From Oppiella nova (Eukaryota; Arthropoda; Arachnida; Sarcoptiformes; Oppiidae): a stretch of DNA of 27,247 nt. Below, piece after piece: positions 1 through 11,041 of this stretch (within the stretch, counting starts at the first letter, position 1; each line of letters starts with the position of its first letter). Location: contig CAJPVJ010000363.1 in the NCBI GenBank assembly GCA_905397405.1, positions 1 through 27,247 of the forward strand, written 5' to 3'. The notes under the pieces were generated by a model. The model was not told where the DNA came from. It searched no databases and saw only the letters and a program-made list of their open reading frames with translations. A program made the position numbers and the translations under genes.

Positions 1-889
1 GTTTCCGTTTGCCTTCCCTTTCCAACTGTCGGTTCATCTCTTCGCGGCGTCTCTTCGCTTCGACCAGACGTTGCGAATGACTTGTCTTAAACTCTTCGCT
101 AATGTACGGCCTCTTCGGCGCTTTGATGATCATCTGTTCGGCCATCGGGTGCACCACCGCCTGCGCCACGTTCTCCCTCTCGTCGGCCGACGAGTTGTTG
201 TCGATATTAGCAACGGCTTCGCGCTCTTCGCTGCTGCCGATGTCGATGGCCTGCGAGTGGTCCACGAATACCGTCACACCTCTGGACCTGTTGTCCACCA
301 CTCGGTTCAAGAGCTTCGCGCTCATCAACGCCTCTTTGTTTTGCTTGGCTTTCGCGGGACTACTCCTGGGCTTTGATTTGCGAACTCCGGTAGCCTTTCG
401 CGGCACCTCATGCCTAGTGGTCATCACAATCACCGGCTCCTTGTGTTGGTGGCGATGATGATCGCCGATCATGTCATTGGTGTCAATGATGTGGAACTGC
501 TCGCCACTGATGCCCTCCTCGAGCTGTGTGTGCATTGACTGCATATTCTGGATCTCACTCTGGATTACCTCCAACTGCTTGACAATGAGTGCGGAATCGA
601 TGGGCGACGACTCCTCGGCCGCCACGTGTATCGACTCAATGGTCTCTTGGATGGATGTCTTGATCTTATTGATGGCCGAGTTGTTGCACATCTTCACGAG
701 ACCTAAATATGTCCGCAATTTGCTGTTCTCCTCCTTCAGCGTATAGAATGTCTTCCGATTGACAGATGAGTCGGCTCTCGATGGCTGCGCCGACACCTCC
801 TCGGCGGCGATCACACCGCCGATCGACACATCCATGTCTTCGGCCACCACTCGATCCATGTCTTGCGAGCGCGCCCTCCGGTCGGTCAT
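1..889 (-). CDS. Unrecognised charged protein with coiled-coil-like stretches, N-terminal part (runs off left edge)
   Basis: One open frame read leftward from an ATG at 889 gives 296 residues and leaves the window without a stop. The start was chosen because an in-frame TGA lies eight codons upstream; a second Met ten codons in (context GACATGG) is a good alternative. The frame has no stops and balanced codon use, unlike the overlapping frames on either strand. Residues 46-66 (RKTFYTLKEENSKLRTYLG) and 100-126 look heptad-like and could form coiled coils. Residues 160-185 are rich in Lys, Arg, Ser and Pro, and residues 256-296 are strongly basic and probably helical (LVEAKRRREEMNRQLE). No signal peptide or membrane segment is seen, so a nuclear or cytoskeletal protein is plausible. 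I do not recognise the family. It is divergent from the cadherin gene, about 15 kb away; shared control is only a possibility. Confidence 0.7.
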   Translation of the reverse strand, partial: MTDRRARSQDMDRVVAEDMDVSIGGVIAAEEVSAQPSRADSSVNRKTFYTLKEENSKLRTYLGLVKMCNNSAINKIKTSIQETIESIHVAAEESSPIDSALIVKQLEVIQSEIQNMQSMHTQLEEGISGEQFHIIDTNDMIGDHHRHQHKEPVIVMTTRHEVPRKATGVRKSKPRSSPAKAKQNKEALMSAKLLNRVVDNRSRGVTVFVDHSQAIDIGSSEEREAVANIDNNSSADERENVAQAVVHPMAEQMIIKAPKRPYISEEFKTSHSQRLVEAKRRREEMNRQLEREGKRK

Positions 890-2706
890 TGATTGCGATA
901 CGAGTGTCACTCAAAGCGGATCCACTCAACGACTGGTTGATTATCTGATGATTACACTCATGGCTAGTGTTTGGGACATGAAATTCAAGACACAATTGAA
1001 TTGTAAATTAATTTCAAAAATAAGTCAAAAGTTTTTTCGCCACAAAAACACTGATAGCGACCGCCATTGACAGCCAATTAGCTGTCCGTAAATGACGTTC
1101 ACTTTTACTTGTGGTCTGTGTTTACAATGCATTTCGTATGCGTTTTCTATGCAATTGAATGTCTTTGGGGGCCGTTTAGGGTCACGATTTTGTGAACGTT
1201 TTTTTGTGGCTGCTATTCATATAAAGTTATTGTGAAATGTTTTGTTCAAAAAAAGTTTTTATGAATAGCTTTTTGTGTGTTAATTAGATTTTGTTTTGTA
1301 TGTTTCCCTTAATGAATGCAATTTAAAAGCTCATTATAAAAAAGTTTGTTAACTTTTAATAAACTATTGATTTAAGGCATATGTTATGCAAAAAATAACT
1401 ATTGACTGTATATTTAAGATAAACTATTTTTGTATGTTATGGGAGCATAAAATAAAAGTTTGTGGAAAACTACGCTAGCTAATTAATTATTGAAATATTA
1501 CGGTTATATATACTATAGAAAAATATTAATTTGAATTTTGTTTTCTTACGCGAAAAACTAATTCATATTTTGTGCTAATTTTTTATATATACTTTTTACT
1601 CGTACTCTATATTAATGTATTGTCTGTTGTTTTTGCGCTTATCATAAGACCTCTAAATATATCCCAAAGAAGTCTTTGATATTTAAATGAGAATTAAGTG
1701 AATTATAACTGCATTTAATGGTGAGATAAGGGATCACATAATTTGCTGGAAATAAATGTTTTTGTAATATTTATTTGTGTTGTTTGGATACCGAGAGAGA
1801 GACTGTAAGGTCAGCACCGGTTTTAGTCTCCCTTTTCTTATGTAGTTATCATGAGATTTAATGCTTAGGTTTGGCCTAAAGTTTTGCTAAACTTTTTTTG
1901 TTTTATTATATCATTATTCTTATGACTTATTATTATTAATAGTATTGAATGGCTGTATGAAAACGAAATAAAACTAAATTATATAATATATAATACTAGA
2001 CGAAAAAATTTATATTTTGTTTTTAATTATAAATTTTAGTCAACAGTTCAGAGACCGTATATGAAAGACTCGTTTTTCCATAGGATTTATAGCTGTTTAT
2101 GGCACACAAACTATTTGCACAAATCATTATTTTCGCGTATGATATCTGATATGCCATTATATAAGACTCTATTGAGACGTCTCATTGTATAATAGGCTAT
2201 AATTTCTGAGATTTATATATTCCGTAAAAAATAAGATTTATTATACCAGAGAGGAGTCGTTTATATAGTCTTATAATAGCAAACAGTTATCTCTCAGAGA
2301 CTCTCATCCCGTAAATAACCCTTTGCTTAGCGATCGCTATCTTTATATACATCAAGCCGTGAAGGGAGGAGGAGATGGTTTACATTCAACGATATCTTTA
2401 CTGTATGTCTGAGACATAGCCATCACTATTAAGAGCCATCGCTAGTAATATACATCTAATACTGTATTCCAACACTAATTTCCATCACATCCTATGTCTT
2501 CACACTTTGCTCGCAAGTAATTAATTCAAGAAAAAACAAATTAATTTTAAATTCAATTTATACTCTATGGAAGTGATGTTCAATTTTCTATACATACATA
2601 AAAAAAAGAGTTATAAAGTTCTGTTAGTTTGTTGTAAATATAAAGTGCTTTTCTATTTGTTATATGAATACAAGTTTTGAGTATTTTGTGCGTCGGGTTT
2701 GACTGC

Positions 2707-2708
<2 letters not shown>

Positions 2709-2736
<28 letters not shown>
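2709..2736. repeat. (GA)n microsatellite
   Basis: A pure GA run of 28 nt, followed directly by a unique 48-nt sequence. The last 12 nt of the run plus that sequence recur at 10981-11040. Confidence 0.95.
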
Positions 2737-2738
<2 letters not shown>

Positions 2739-2784
2739 CGGAGTCCAATGAGTTGTGCATTGGTTTTGGTGTCTCAGTATGTGT
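2725..2784 (+). repeat. 60-nt dispersed repeat, copy 1
   Basis: The end of the GA run plus the following unique sequence (GACTCGGAGTCCAATGAG and on to GTATGTGT) matches 10981-11040 base for base in the same orientation. The match stops sharply at 2784. Its origin is unknown; it is too short to assign to a transposon family. Confidence 0.9.
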
Positions 2785-3545
2785 TGTGGTGTTTGTTATG
2801 TGAACGTCGAGTGCTCTTATGAGAGCCTCCCTGTGCTATCATTACAATCATTACACTCAATGCATGTGTAATCAGAATCTAATATATTTTAGTTATTCTG
2901 TGTATATATTACGGCGAGAGATATCCAGTTATACTGAACTCTTGAAATATATTGAGGCATAATGTTGTAATTAATTATGATTTTATTAATACTATGTGCA
3001 TAAAAACCATAAAACAAAAGGTTTTTGCGTCAAAAAACCGCAGTATTGTGTGTTGAAGTCAATTAGGACTATGACTCTAAATATAGTGCTGTTTGTGTTA
3101 AATGAATGCATAAGTTATACATTGTATTCAAAACGCGGCGATAAACATATTAAATATACATAACGTATGAGCAAAGCATCGATTGTTTGGATGCTATCGT
3201 TGTTTGAAAAAAACTTTTTTTTTGTGTATATTAGTTACGCACTGATGAACTGCAAAGTTCACTGCAAAAAGTACCATTTATTTTTCATTAGTGAATATAA
3301 TCATAATTTTTATATGATATATACTCTTAATTAGAAATATAATAAAAAGTTTTTATCACTGGAATACATATAGTGTAGTGGAATTACATACTGGTGAAAT
3401 TTCATTATAATTATAGGATTTAAGGCTTTTTGAGTGCAACCGACGCCTACATGCAAACGGTTTTTAATGAACTTCAGATTCTGGTAAGTATTGCTAATTT
3501 TTGCACAATATTTGCAATTCCTGTTTGCGAGTGAACTCTCTCATA

Positions 3546-3548
<3 letters not shown>

Positions 3549-3584
<36 letters not shown>
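3549..3584. repeat. (TC)18 microsatellite
   Basis: A pure TC run of 36 nt. It is the source of the Ser-Leu repeat in a spurious open frame that covers it. Confidence 0.95.
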
Positions 3585-3587
<3 letters not shown>

Positions 3588-4697
3588 CACTCGAATAATA
3601 ACTCAGATATAAAACACAATTTTCTGTCGGCTCTGAAAAAAACACTAAAAAACAAAGCGATAAATAAATTACAGCAGAAGTCATGCGATTTCTATGTGCA
3701 GTCAAAACGAGTGTACAAAACGCGAGCATAAGAATAAAATACATATAAAAATAAAAAAGATTAAATGAAATGCAGTTTTAGCTAAATTATGTCTATCATA
3801 ATGAGCCCAAACAACTGTTCGCCAACTGTTAGCATCCCATTCCCCTCTAACTTATAGTATTCATCGCTAAACTTCTCGGGAAAGGGATGCTAAGCGAGTG
3901 CTTAAAGTGGCGAAAAATTATTTACTTTTGACTTAATTTAATTCAATTCTCATCTGACGTGACATACAATGCTATTAGTGCCGTATTTTTAGCACATATT
4001 CCGCACTTTTTTTTCCAATGCATTTAAGTGGAAAAATGCTGATTTTGTTTTTAGTATATGTATATACTTTAAAATTCTAATTAATACATTTTATGAATTC
4101 ATTTATTCGGTTAATTTTATTTTAATCTCTTTGCTATCATATATATAGAAATGGTATAGAAATGAGAACTCCTTTTCCCATTGAGATTACCGTATATTCC
4201 GTATGTATAAGGAATTAATTTTCGCGCACACAGTATGACATTTCTGTAGCAAAAAAAGCTATTTTTATGTTTGAAAAAAGTTTGCGTTTCTCTCCCTTTT
4301 TCCAGAGAAGTCTATGAACTTTACGGAAGCTTTTCAGTGCCGTATATAATATGTATAATATGTCCAAAAAATTCAAATTTCTTCATTTTCTTTACTATTA
4401 AGCCGTGTATAAAGAATTATGGCTTTAGATAAGTAAATGTAATAACAGTTTTATTTCATAATATAATTTGTGTCTCGGATAAAATTGTATATATTTTGTT
4501 TTATTGATTTTTCTCAACATTCATTCCCATTTATAGTAATGGTTTTAAATATAGACAATTTATTCAGACAATTTTTGTGTAGCCCTTTTCAACCAATTTC
4601 CAACCCATTTACGCGAAACATATATAAATTATGCGATATTTCTAGCATTTTCACTATAATTTATATGACTTCTTGTTTTATAGAAAATTAAAAATAT

Positions 4698-5296
4698 TAT
4701 ATATAATTAAATAATGACTGCATATACTGTTGAACGGCAATTAAAACCACAGAAATATATATAATTTTATTTGTTTTTAATAATAATTTGTGTGTTTTGT
4801 TGTTGATTTTTAGTATCGGGGAAAACGAGTTTCATTTGCTATATTCATGAGATTAAAAAGCAATAAAACAAATTGTCGATCTGTTTAATGATTTGGTTAC
4901 CAATCAATCATAAAATCAGTGATAAGAATGAGAAAAATGAAAAAACAAAAAACTAAAAATGCAAACAAACCTCAAACAAGCGACTCGTTTATGATTATAG
5001 CAATGAATTTTTGATTCAATAAATTTGAGTGTTTATCTAATTTAGCGTTTAATAAGTGACTGATTTTATAAGTGTATTTTGATTTGTATTAAATGAGAGA
5101 ATAATAAGTATTCAGTTAATGCACTCAACACTTGTATAAGACTTATCATTATTTATTAATATATTATGGTTTCGCAACCGATTTTTATAAATGATATTAA
5201 AAACTCTTTGAAATGTAAACTTTTAAACACACATAGAAATGTATATCTATTTCCCTTTACACCACTTTTTCTCAAATCTCTCACTATATAATCGCA
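4698..5296 (+). repeat. Long direct repeat A, copy 1 (about 600 nt)
   Basis: About 97% identical to 5424-6021, with roughly 20 scattered substitutions and small indels, for example a 4-nt and a 3-nt length difference. The full tandem unit is about 726 nt, because the next 127 nt (5297-5423) correspond to 6022-6148, but as an unreversed complement. The divergence is what two alleles or haplotypes would show. The sequence is AT-rich and non-coding. Confidence 0.93.
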
Positions 5297-5423
5297 ATTT
5301 AATTAAATTCTAATCCAAACCATGAATTTGTGTCTGAATTATAATATTTAGGGCTAAGACTCATAAATTCACGAAAATGTTTGAGAAACGACTGAATAAT
5401 TAGTGGATTCTCTTCATTGAACT
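5297..5423. other. 127-nt block that is the unreversed complement of 6022-6148
   Basis: Base n pairs with base n+725 across all 127 positions: ATTTAATTAAATTC here faces TAAATTAATTTAAG there, and the pairing continues to CATTGAACT/GTAACTTGA. Both read in the same left-to-right direction, so this is neither a direct nor an inverted repeat. Pairing stops at 5423, exactly where the second copy of repeat A begins. Which of the two blocks is the true orientation cannot be told from the window. Confidence 0.95.
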
Positions 5424-6021
5424 AATATATAATTAAATAATGACTGCATATACTGTTGAACGGCAATTAAAACCACAGAAATATATATAATTTTATTTGT
5501 TTTTAATAATAATTTGTGTGTTTTGTTGTTGATTTTTAGTATCGGGGAAAAACGAGTTTTGCTATATTCATGAGATTAAAAACCAATAAAACAAATTGTC
5601 GATCTGTTTAATGATTTGGTTACCAATCAATCATAAAATCAGTGATAAGAATGAGAAAAATGAAAAAAACAAAAACTAAAAATGCAAACAAACCTCAAAC
5701 AAGCGACTCGTTTATTATTCTTGCAATGAATTTTTGATTCAATAATTTAAGTGTTTATCTAATTTAGCGTTTAATAAGTGACTGATTTTATAATAAGTGT
5801 ATTTTGATTTGTATTAAATGGGAGAATAATAAGTATTCAGTTAATACACTCAACACTTGCATAAGACTTATCATTATTTATTAATATATTATGTTTTGCA
5901 ACCGATTTTTATAAATGATATTAAAAACTCTTTGAAATGTAAACTTTTAAACACACATAGAAATGTATATTTATTTCCCTTTACACCACTTTTTCCTAAA
6001 TCTCTCACTATATAATCACAG
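5424..6021 (+). repeat. Long direct repeat A, copy 2
   Basis: Second copy of the 4698-5296 sequence, about 97% identical and in the same orientation, followed by 6022-6148, which pairs as an unreversed complement with 5297-5423. A collapsed genome would probably hold one unit here, represented twice because the two haplotypes differ. Confidence 0.93.
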
Positions 6022-6148
6022 TAAATTAATTTAAGATTAGGTTTGGTACTTAAACACAGACTTAATATTATAAATCCCGATTCTGAGTATTTAAGTGCTT
6101 TTACAAACTCTTTGCTGACTTATTAATCACCTAAGAGAAGTAACTTGA
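6022..6148. other. Partner block of 5297-5423 (unreversed complement pair)
   Basis: The 127 nt that follow repeat A copy 2. Every base is the Watson-Crick complement of the base 725 nt to its left. A one-base difference at 6021 separates the block from the repeat body. Confidence 0.95.
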
Positions 6149-6182
6149 CCAGGCGATGTATCTAAACGTGAATTTTAATGAA

Positions 6183-6202
6183 ATATATATATATATATAT
6201 AT
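6183..6202. repeat. (AT)n tract
   Basis: A simple AT alternation of about 20 nt, flanked by unique AT-rich sequence. Confidence 0.9.
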
Positions 6203-6338
6203 TGCTGTTTGAGAAAATTAGTCTCAGTTTATTAGATATTGTGTATAAAATACAATATTCCCATTAAAAAAAATTTCAGACACCGATAGCCTAAATATGA
6301 TAATTTTGTTTTCGGTACAAGTTTTAAGCTATAATACA

Positions 6339-6465
6339 GTATGTCATGTCATTGAATTAAATCAAGTTACTCAGTAATTTTTGGCAATATTATTAGCGAC
6401 TTTTACGCACATTTCATAGTATTATAGCCTATTGTTTCTCAAAACACTAATATAATACACTCTCT
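6339..6465. other. Partner block of 6777-6903 (unreversed complement pair)
   Basis: Every base of this 127-nt block is the complement of the base 438 nt to its right: GTATGTCATGTC here faces CATACAGTACAG there. Pairing fails immediately outside both ends. It lies just before repeat B copy 1, in the position its partner holds before copy 2. Confidence 0.95.
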
Positions 6466-6776
6466 GAGAGAAGGCAATGAGATATTAAGGATATATATTG
6501 TGTTAGTTGTCAAGAGGTTGGCAATTGAGTTGTGTCGCCAGTCTTAAGGACAGGCGTGTGATTACATGCCTTTGATTACACGATCATCAGTCGAGCCATT
6601 AATTGTGTCGGTAGTGACGGTAGGAGTGCTCAAGAGCTTAGTGGTGGTGGTAATGAAGAAATCCCTAATGAAACGGTGTTTTTGAGACACAATCGCTAAT
6701 CTAATGATAAGATATCGGCGACTATACTACTCATATAACATGTCTATACCTTACCATTCATTAGGAACTCAGACTA
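6466..6776 (+). repeat. Long direct repeat B, copy 1 (about 305 nt)
   Basis: From 6472 it matches 6904-7208 at about 98%, with about five substitutions and one inserted C. It is non-coding. The sequence is less AT-rich than its surroundings and holds homeodomain-like TAAT cores (GATTACACGATCATC, CATTAATTG), so a regulatory role is possible but not shown. Confidence 0.92.
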
Positions 6777-6903
6777 CATACAGTACAGTAACTTAATTTA
6801 GTTCAATGAGTCATTAAAAACCGTTATAATAATCGCTGAAAATGCGTGTAAAGTATCATAATATCGGATAACAAAGAGTTTTGTGATTATATTATGTGAG
6901 AGA
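6777..6903. other. 127-nt block that is the unreversed complement of 6339-6465
   Basis: Exact complement at an offset of 438 nt over 127 positions, ending in TGTGAGAGA, which faces ACACTCTCT. It separates copies 1 and 2 of repeat B. This is the second independent, protein-free proof of the phenomenon, with exactly the same length as the first. Confidence 0.95.
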
Positions 6904-7208
6904 AGGCAATGAGATATTAAGGATATATATTGTGTTAGTTGTCAAGAGGTTGCCAATTGAGTTGTGTCGCCAGTCTTAAGGACAGGCGTGTGATTACATG
7001 CCTTTGATTACATGATCATCAGTCGAGCCATTAATTGTGTCGGTAGTGACGGTAGGAGTGCCTCAAGAGCTTAGTGTTGGCGGTAATGAAGAAATCCCTA
7101 ATGAAACGGTGTTTTTGAGACACAATCGCTAATCTAATGATAAGATATCGGCGACTATACTACTCATATAACATGTCTATACCTTACCATTCATTAGGAA
7201 CTCAGACT
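6904..7208 (+). repeat. Long direct repeat B, copy 2
   Basis: Matches 6472-6775 with about 2% divergence. Identity ends at AACTCAGACT, after which the flanks differ. Confidence 0.92.
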
Positions 7209-8308
7209 TTCAGACGATTTTTTCGCTAAACAATACGTTTTTTCTCAACCATATAATACATTTTGCTAAAAACAATTTTTATACATAGCGTATGAATTTT
7301 GAATTTATTTTTTTCGTGTATATTCAATATATATATATATATATTCTGTAATTCAATACAATTCTTGACACTCTATTAGAGGGTCTGTTTAGTTGCCAAG
7401 CGTTTACTCTTATCGATAAATATTAAAAGCAAATATAAGTTTTGGTATTTTTTTGGTGTTGTTTTTGCGCTCATATTTATATTTCCATTTAGTATTTGTC
7501 GGCGTTTTTGCGCTAATATTATAAATTATGATTTCTAATTAATCTCGCAAAATACTATGTACTCTGGTTTCGCACATAAATGTATAAAATATATATTTTC
7601 TCTCTGAATGACTCGATAAACAGTTTGCCCACAAAAAGGCTGACTTTATTTGGCGATAGAAAATAGTTTGATATTATTTTTTGCACTCGTTTTGTATTTA
7701 AAAAGCAGTTCATAATCAGCTCCGAGATATTGAACTTCCCTTTTAAATACCGTAAATTATATACAATTTTTAATCCCATGTCTTATCAGTTACACGATTT
7801 TTGTCATTAATTTCACTTTTTTTTAATTTATAGCGAAATATATAAAATAAAAAGTTTTTTAAATGAAACCTAATTTTTAATTTAAATTTAAATTATGGAA
7901 ATAACATATTTTATCGTTTTTGTCTAAATTCATAGTGAAATTCCTAGTCTATTGTAATGCAAATGAAAGCCAATAAAGATTTCTACAATTGATAGCCAAA
8001 TAAACAGGTAATGTCTGTCAAAAAAAGTCGTGGAAAGCATACTTTCTTGCCTATCAATAATGCAATGAATATGTGATTTATTTAATGGATGACCCCATTC
8101 AGTACGTTCAGCGCACTATCACATATAGTTTTATAACTTTACACATGAATTATATTTTATAATACAATTATAACATTAATCTATTCATTCAAATGCCTAT
8201 CTTTTCATCAATTCGTTGATAGTTTTCATATGAAAATATAATTTTAATTTTTTTCATTCAAAATAATTTTTCTCAATCAAACCAAATGTAATCTCATTTT
8301 TATGATCG

Positions 8309-8311
<3 letters not shown>

Positions 8312-8347
<36 letters not shown>
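8312..8347. repeat. (TC)18 microsatellite
   Basis: A 36-nt TC run followed by CACTCACTCACTC, a degenerate continuation. Confidence 0.95.
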
Positions 8348-8351
<4 letters not shown>

Positions 8352-8667
8352 ACTCACTCTTTCCATTCAATTGTATTAATATTTATAATAATATAAATGT
8401 GGGATAAAAATAAAAATAAAATATAATAAAAATGAATATAAAAGTCACAGAGGAATGAGATTTGGAGGAGAAATCTAATTTGATTTTCCCATTGAATCGC
8501 AAGCAAACAGTGGATCGCAAAACCACTCGTAACCACATCTTCAGAGATGATATGATAAGCCAATGATAGGGTCGACTCCAGGAGGTGGTAGGAGGTCGGA
8601 GATCAGTACGGAAATAATTGCCTGTATTTTAAACTACTTTTTAAAGAAGTTTTTTAGTTTAACAATT

Positions 8668-8794
8668 TCTCTCTCATTGTCCGGCGTTTTTAGATATGTA
8701 TTTTGAGGGGAAGTGGTGCCAAACCCTTGGCTACCCTTTCCCTATGCAAACAAAACTACAATACAGGATACAAATGCTTATTATATTTTTTATT
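8668..8794 (+). repeat. Inverted repeat arm 1, 127 nt
   Basis: Reverse complement of 11042-11168 with no mismatch that I can find, from TCTCTCTC at the left to TTTTTTATT at the right. Identity ends abruptly on both sides. Arm length equals that of the unreversed-complement blocks (127 nt), which points to a shared technical origin rather than a transposon. Confidence 0.9.
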
Positions 8795-9277
8795 CGCATT
8801 TTTATTTTTCTACTCAAACACTGATAGTCAGCGACTAAAGGGGAAAAGTTATGCCGTTTTATCTATTCAATGGAAAAATGCAGTCAATTTTTATTATAGT
8901 TTTTATGTTTGTATTTATGTCTGATCTCTAAATACTCTGGTGAATGCATTTCTCGCAGAGACTTGACGTAAATAGTGGTGAAAATCGTTGGAATTTGAAA
9001 ACTGTTGGAGATTTGTATGTTTGATAAGAAATTACATAATTGTCAGAAATGGGGTTAAAACAAGTGCTCAAAATGTGTGATAATGGCATGATATGCGAGA
9101 CAGTATTTTATCATTTATCACACACACAAATGACATTATTGTAATGAACGTGGGTACTTTAAGTATATCACTCGCACACCATAAGTGCAATCAAAAACTA
9201 TTTTTAGATTCATACATATTTTATGATTAAATATACATCAATGAGCGTTTTTAGGTGTGATTTAAATAATTGACACT

Positions 9278-9653
9278 AAAATATGCAGAATTTGTCGTGA
9301 GATTAGAAATATTTCGATGAAAAAACGAGAATATTTGTGGAGTTCAGTGAGAATTTGTGGCAAAATTTTTCCTGAAATGTCACTTTTATTGAAGTTTTAT
9401 TTCAGAGGCAAAACTTGGAGTTTTAAAACAGTTATCGCAATATATATCTCTATCTTTGCATTTATAGCCGATATCTGATTTGCGGGGATAAAGTTATAAA
9501 TGGACTTTCATTTTACTCCTTATTTAGCGATCAGTTTCCGGATGTTTGGCTTTATAACCAGAAAAAAGAGTAGATTTTCCGATAAAGTCTAGTCTTTGAG
9601 AGCACAATATCTCTGTATATCTCTGTATACAAGAGTTAAGAGACGATTCTCTC

Positions 9654-9696
<43 letters not shown>

Positions 9697-9853
9697 CGCC
9701 TAATGTATGGAAATGTCTGAACTCTGGAGTCTTATTATATAAGAGGCAAATCGCATGAAAATATATTTTTATTTATATATAAAAATAAGAGAATAGCTGA
9801 ACATAACTAATACTAATGCAACTAATATATGGTTTATTCAGTAGTCCAGACAG
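9278..9853 (+). repeat. Tandem repeat C, copy 1 (576 nt)
   Basis: Head-to-tail with 9854-10427, offset 576 nt, with only about five differences (for example GAGGCAAAAC/GAGACAAAAC and AAAGTT/AATGTT). Each copy holds one TC microsatellite (9656-9693 here). It ends in GTAGTCCAGACAG, which also ends copy 2. Non-coding. Confidence 0.93.
9656..9693. repeat. (CT)n microsatellite in repeat C copy 1
   Basis: A pure CT run of 38 nt; the matching run in copy 2 is 36 nt. Confidence 0.95.
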
Positions 9854-10228
9854 AAATATGCAGAATTTGTCGTGAGATTAGAAATATTTCGATGAAAAAA
9901 CGAGAATATTTGTGGAGTTCAGTGAGAATTTGTGGCAAAATTTTTCCTGAAATGTCACTTTTATTGAAGTTTTATTTCAGAGACAAAACTTGGAGTTTTA
10001 AAACAGTTATCGCAATATATATCTCGATCTTTGCATTTATAGCCGATATCTGATTTGCGGGGATAATGTTATAAATGGACTTTCATTTTACTCCTTATTT
10101 AGCGATCAGTTTCCGGATGTTTGGCTTTATAACCAGAAAAAAGAGTAGATTTTCCGATAAAGTCTAGTCTTTGAGAGCACAACATCTCTGTATATCTCTG
10201 TATACAAGAGTTAAGAGACGATTCTCTC

Positions 10229-10269
<41 letters not shown>

Positions 10270-10427
10270 CGCCTAATGTATGGAAATGTCTGAACTCTGA
10301 AGTCTTATTATATAAGAGGCAAATCGCATGAAAATATATTTTTATTTATATATAAAAATAAGAGAATAGCTGAACATAACTAATACTAATGCAACTAATA
10401 TATGGTTTATTCAGTAGTCCAGACAGA
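9854..10427 (+). repeat. Tandem repeat C, copy 2
   Basis: About 99% identical to 9278-9853 and directly abutting it. The 74-codon open frame at 9829-10053 lies mostly in this copy; the corresponding part of copy 1 lacks the same start context, and I do not regard it as a gene. Confidence 0.93.
10231..10266. repeat. (CT)18 microsatellite in repeat C copy 2
   Basis: A pure CT run of 36 nt, the counterpart of 9656-9693. Confidence 0.95.
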
Positions 10428-10604
10428 CTATCCATTCAATTTGCTAGAGAATACCCGATGGCTGTATCGATAGTGGCGTACACTTTGTGTATGTATAGTA
10501 TGTTAATTGTGTAGAGGAATGGGTTTTTAAATTACTTTTGCAATATAATAAACAGCGAGAGAAATGTGAAAATGTTATTAAAATATATGTAAATAACATT
10601 AAAC

Positions 10605-10607
<3 letters not shown>

Positions 10608-10644
<37 letters not shown>
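10608..10644. repeat. (GA)n microsatellite
   Basis: A pure GA run of 37 nt. Confidence 0.95.
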
Positions 10645-10646
<2 letters not shown>

Positions 10647-10980
10647 GAATGAGTATTTCTCTCTCATTTTGCTAATAGACTTTGGGCTTAAATGGCAAAT
10701 AGGATTTGAAATGCGATTCTTGTGTGTATTATAGTTATATAAGATATAAGTGCTAAAAATGTATGAATATATGTACGCCTCTCGAGGCACAGAGAAAAAG
10801 TGATTCTCTTAATAGGGTTTTGAAGTTAAAAAGAAAAGAAAAGAAATCTTTTTAAGAGTGGAGTCGAGAAATCAATACAATTTATACATACATGTTGTTA
10901 GCCATTGAGACAGCAATTGAAAAACAACAACAAATTCAAAAGTTCCGTGACTTGAGTGAAGAGATGAGATGCGAGAGAGT

Positions 10981-11040
10981 GAGAGAGAGAGACTCGGAGT
11001 CCAATGAGTTGTGCATTGGTTTTGGTGTCTCAGTATGTGT
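10981..11040 (+). repeat. 60-nt dispersed repeat, copy 2
   Basis: Exact match to 2725-2784. It abuts, one base apart, the second arm of the 127-nt inverted repeat, so three sequence sources meet at about 11041. That makes this a suspicious junction. Confidence 0.9.
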
Positions 11041-11041
11041 A

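Larger units (their letters stand above)
890..4697. other. Non-coding AT-rich intergenic DNA
   Basis: I see no coding sequence that rises above chance. The short open frames at 3501-3731 and 4470-4691 are low-complexity or AT-driven. The part next to the minus-strand gene (890-1100) should hold its 5' UTR and promoter, but I cannot point to a core promoter. Two GA/CT microsatellites (2709-2736, 3549-3584) and a 60-nt segment shared with 10981-11040 are the only distinct structures. Confidence 0.6.
7209..9277. other. Non-coding AT-rich intergenic DNA
   Basis: No credible gene. Open frames at 7555-7779 (minus), 8354-8563 (minus) and 8703-8924 are short and show no coding-like composition. The last is carried by one arm of an inverted repeat. 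An AT tract (7327-7344) and a TC tract (8312-8347) are present. Confidence 0.6.

Noticed and set aside
3501-3731. 76-codon open frame rich in Ser-Leu
   Set aside because: It is driven by the (TC)18 microsatellite; no other coding signal.
5297-6903. A new biological system that makes parallel-strand complements
   Set aside because: Tempting, but the fixed size of 127 nt, the 128-nt duplications, the 127-nt inverted repeat and the allele-like flanks all fit k-mer assembly errors, and no known polymerase chemistry would copy in parallel. Only read-level proof could revive it.
8703-8924. Possible small protein shared with the minus strand at 10936-11133
   Set aside because: The two similar translations arise only because the 127-nt inverted repeat carries the same bases. 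Composition is not coding-like and the frames diverge at once outside the arms.
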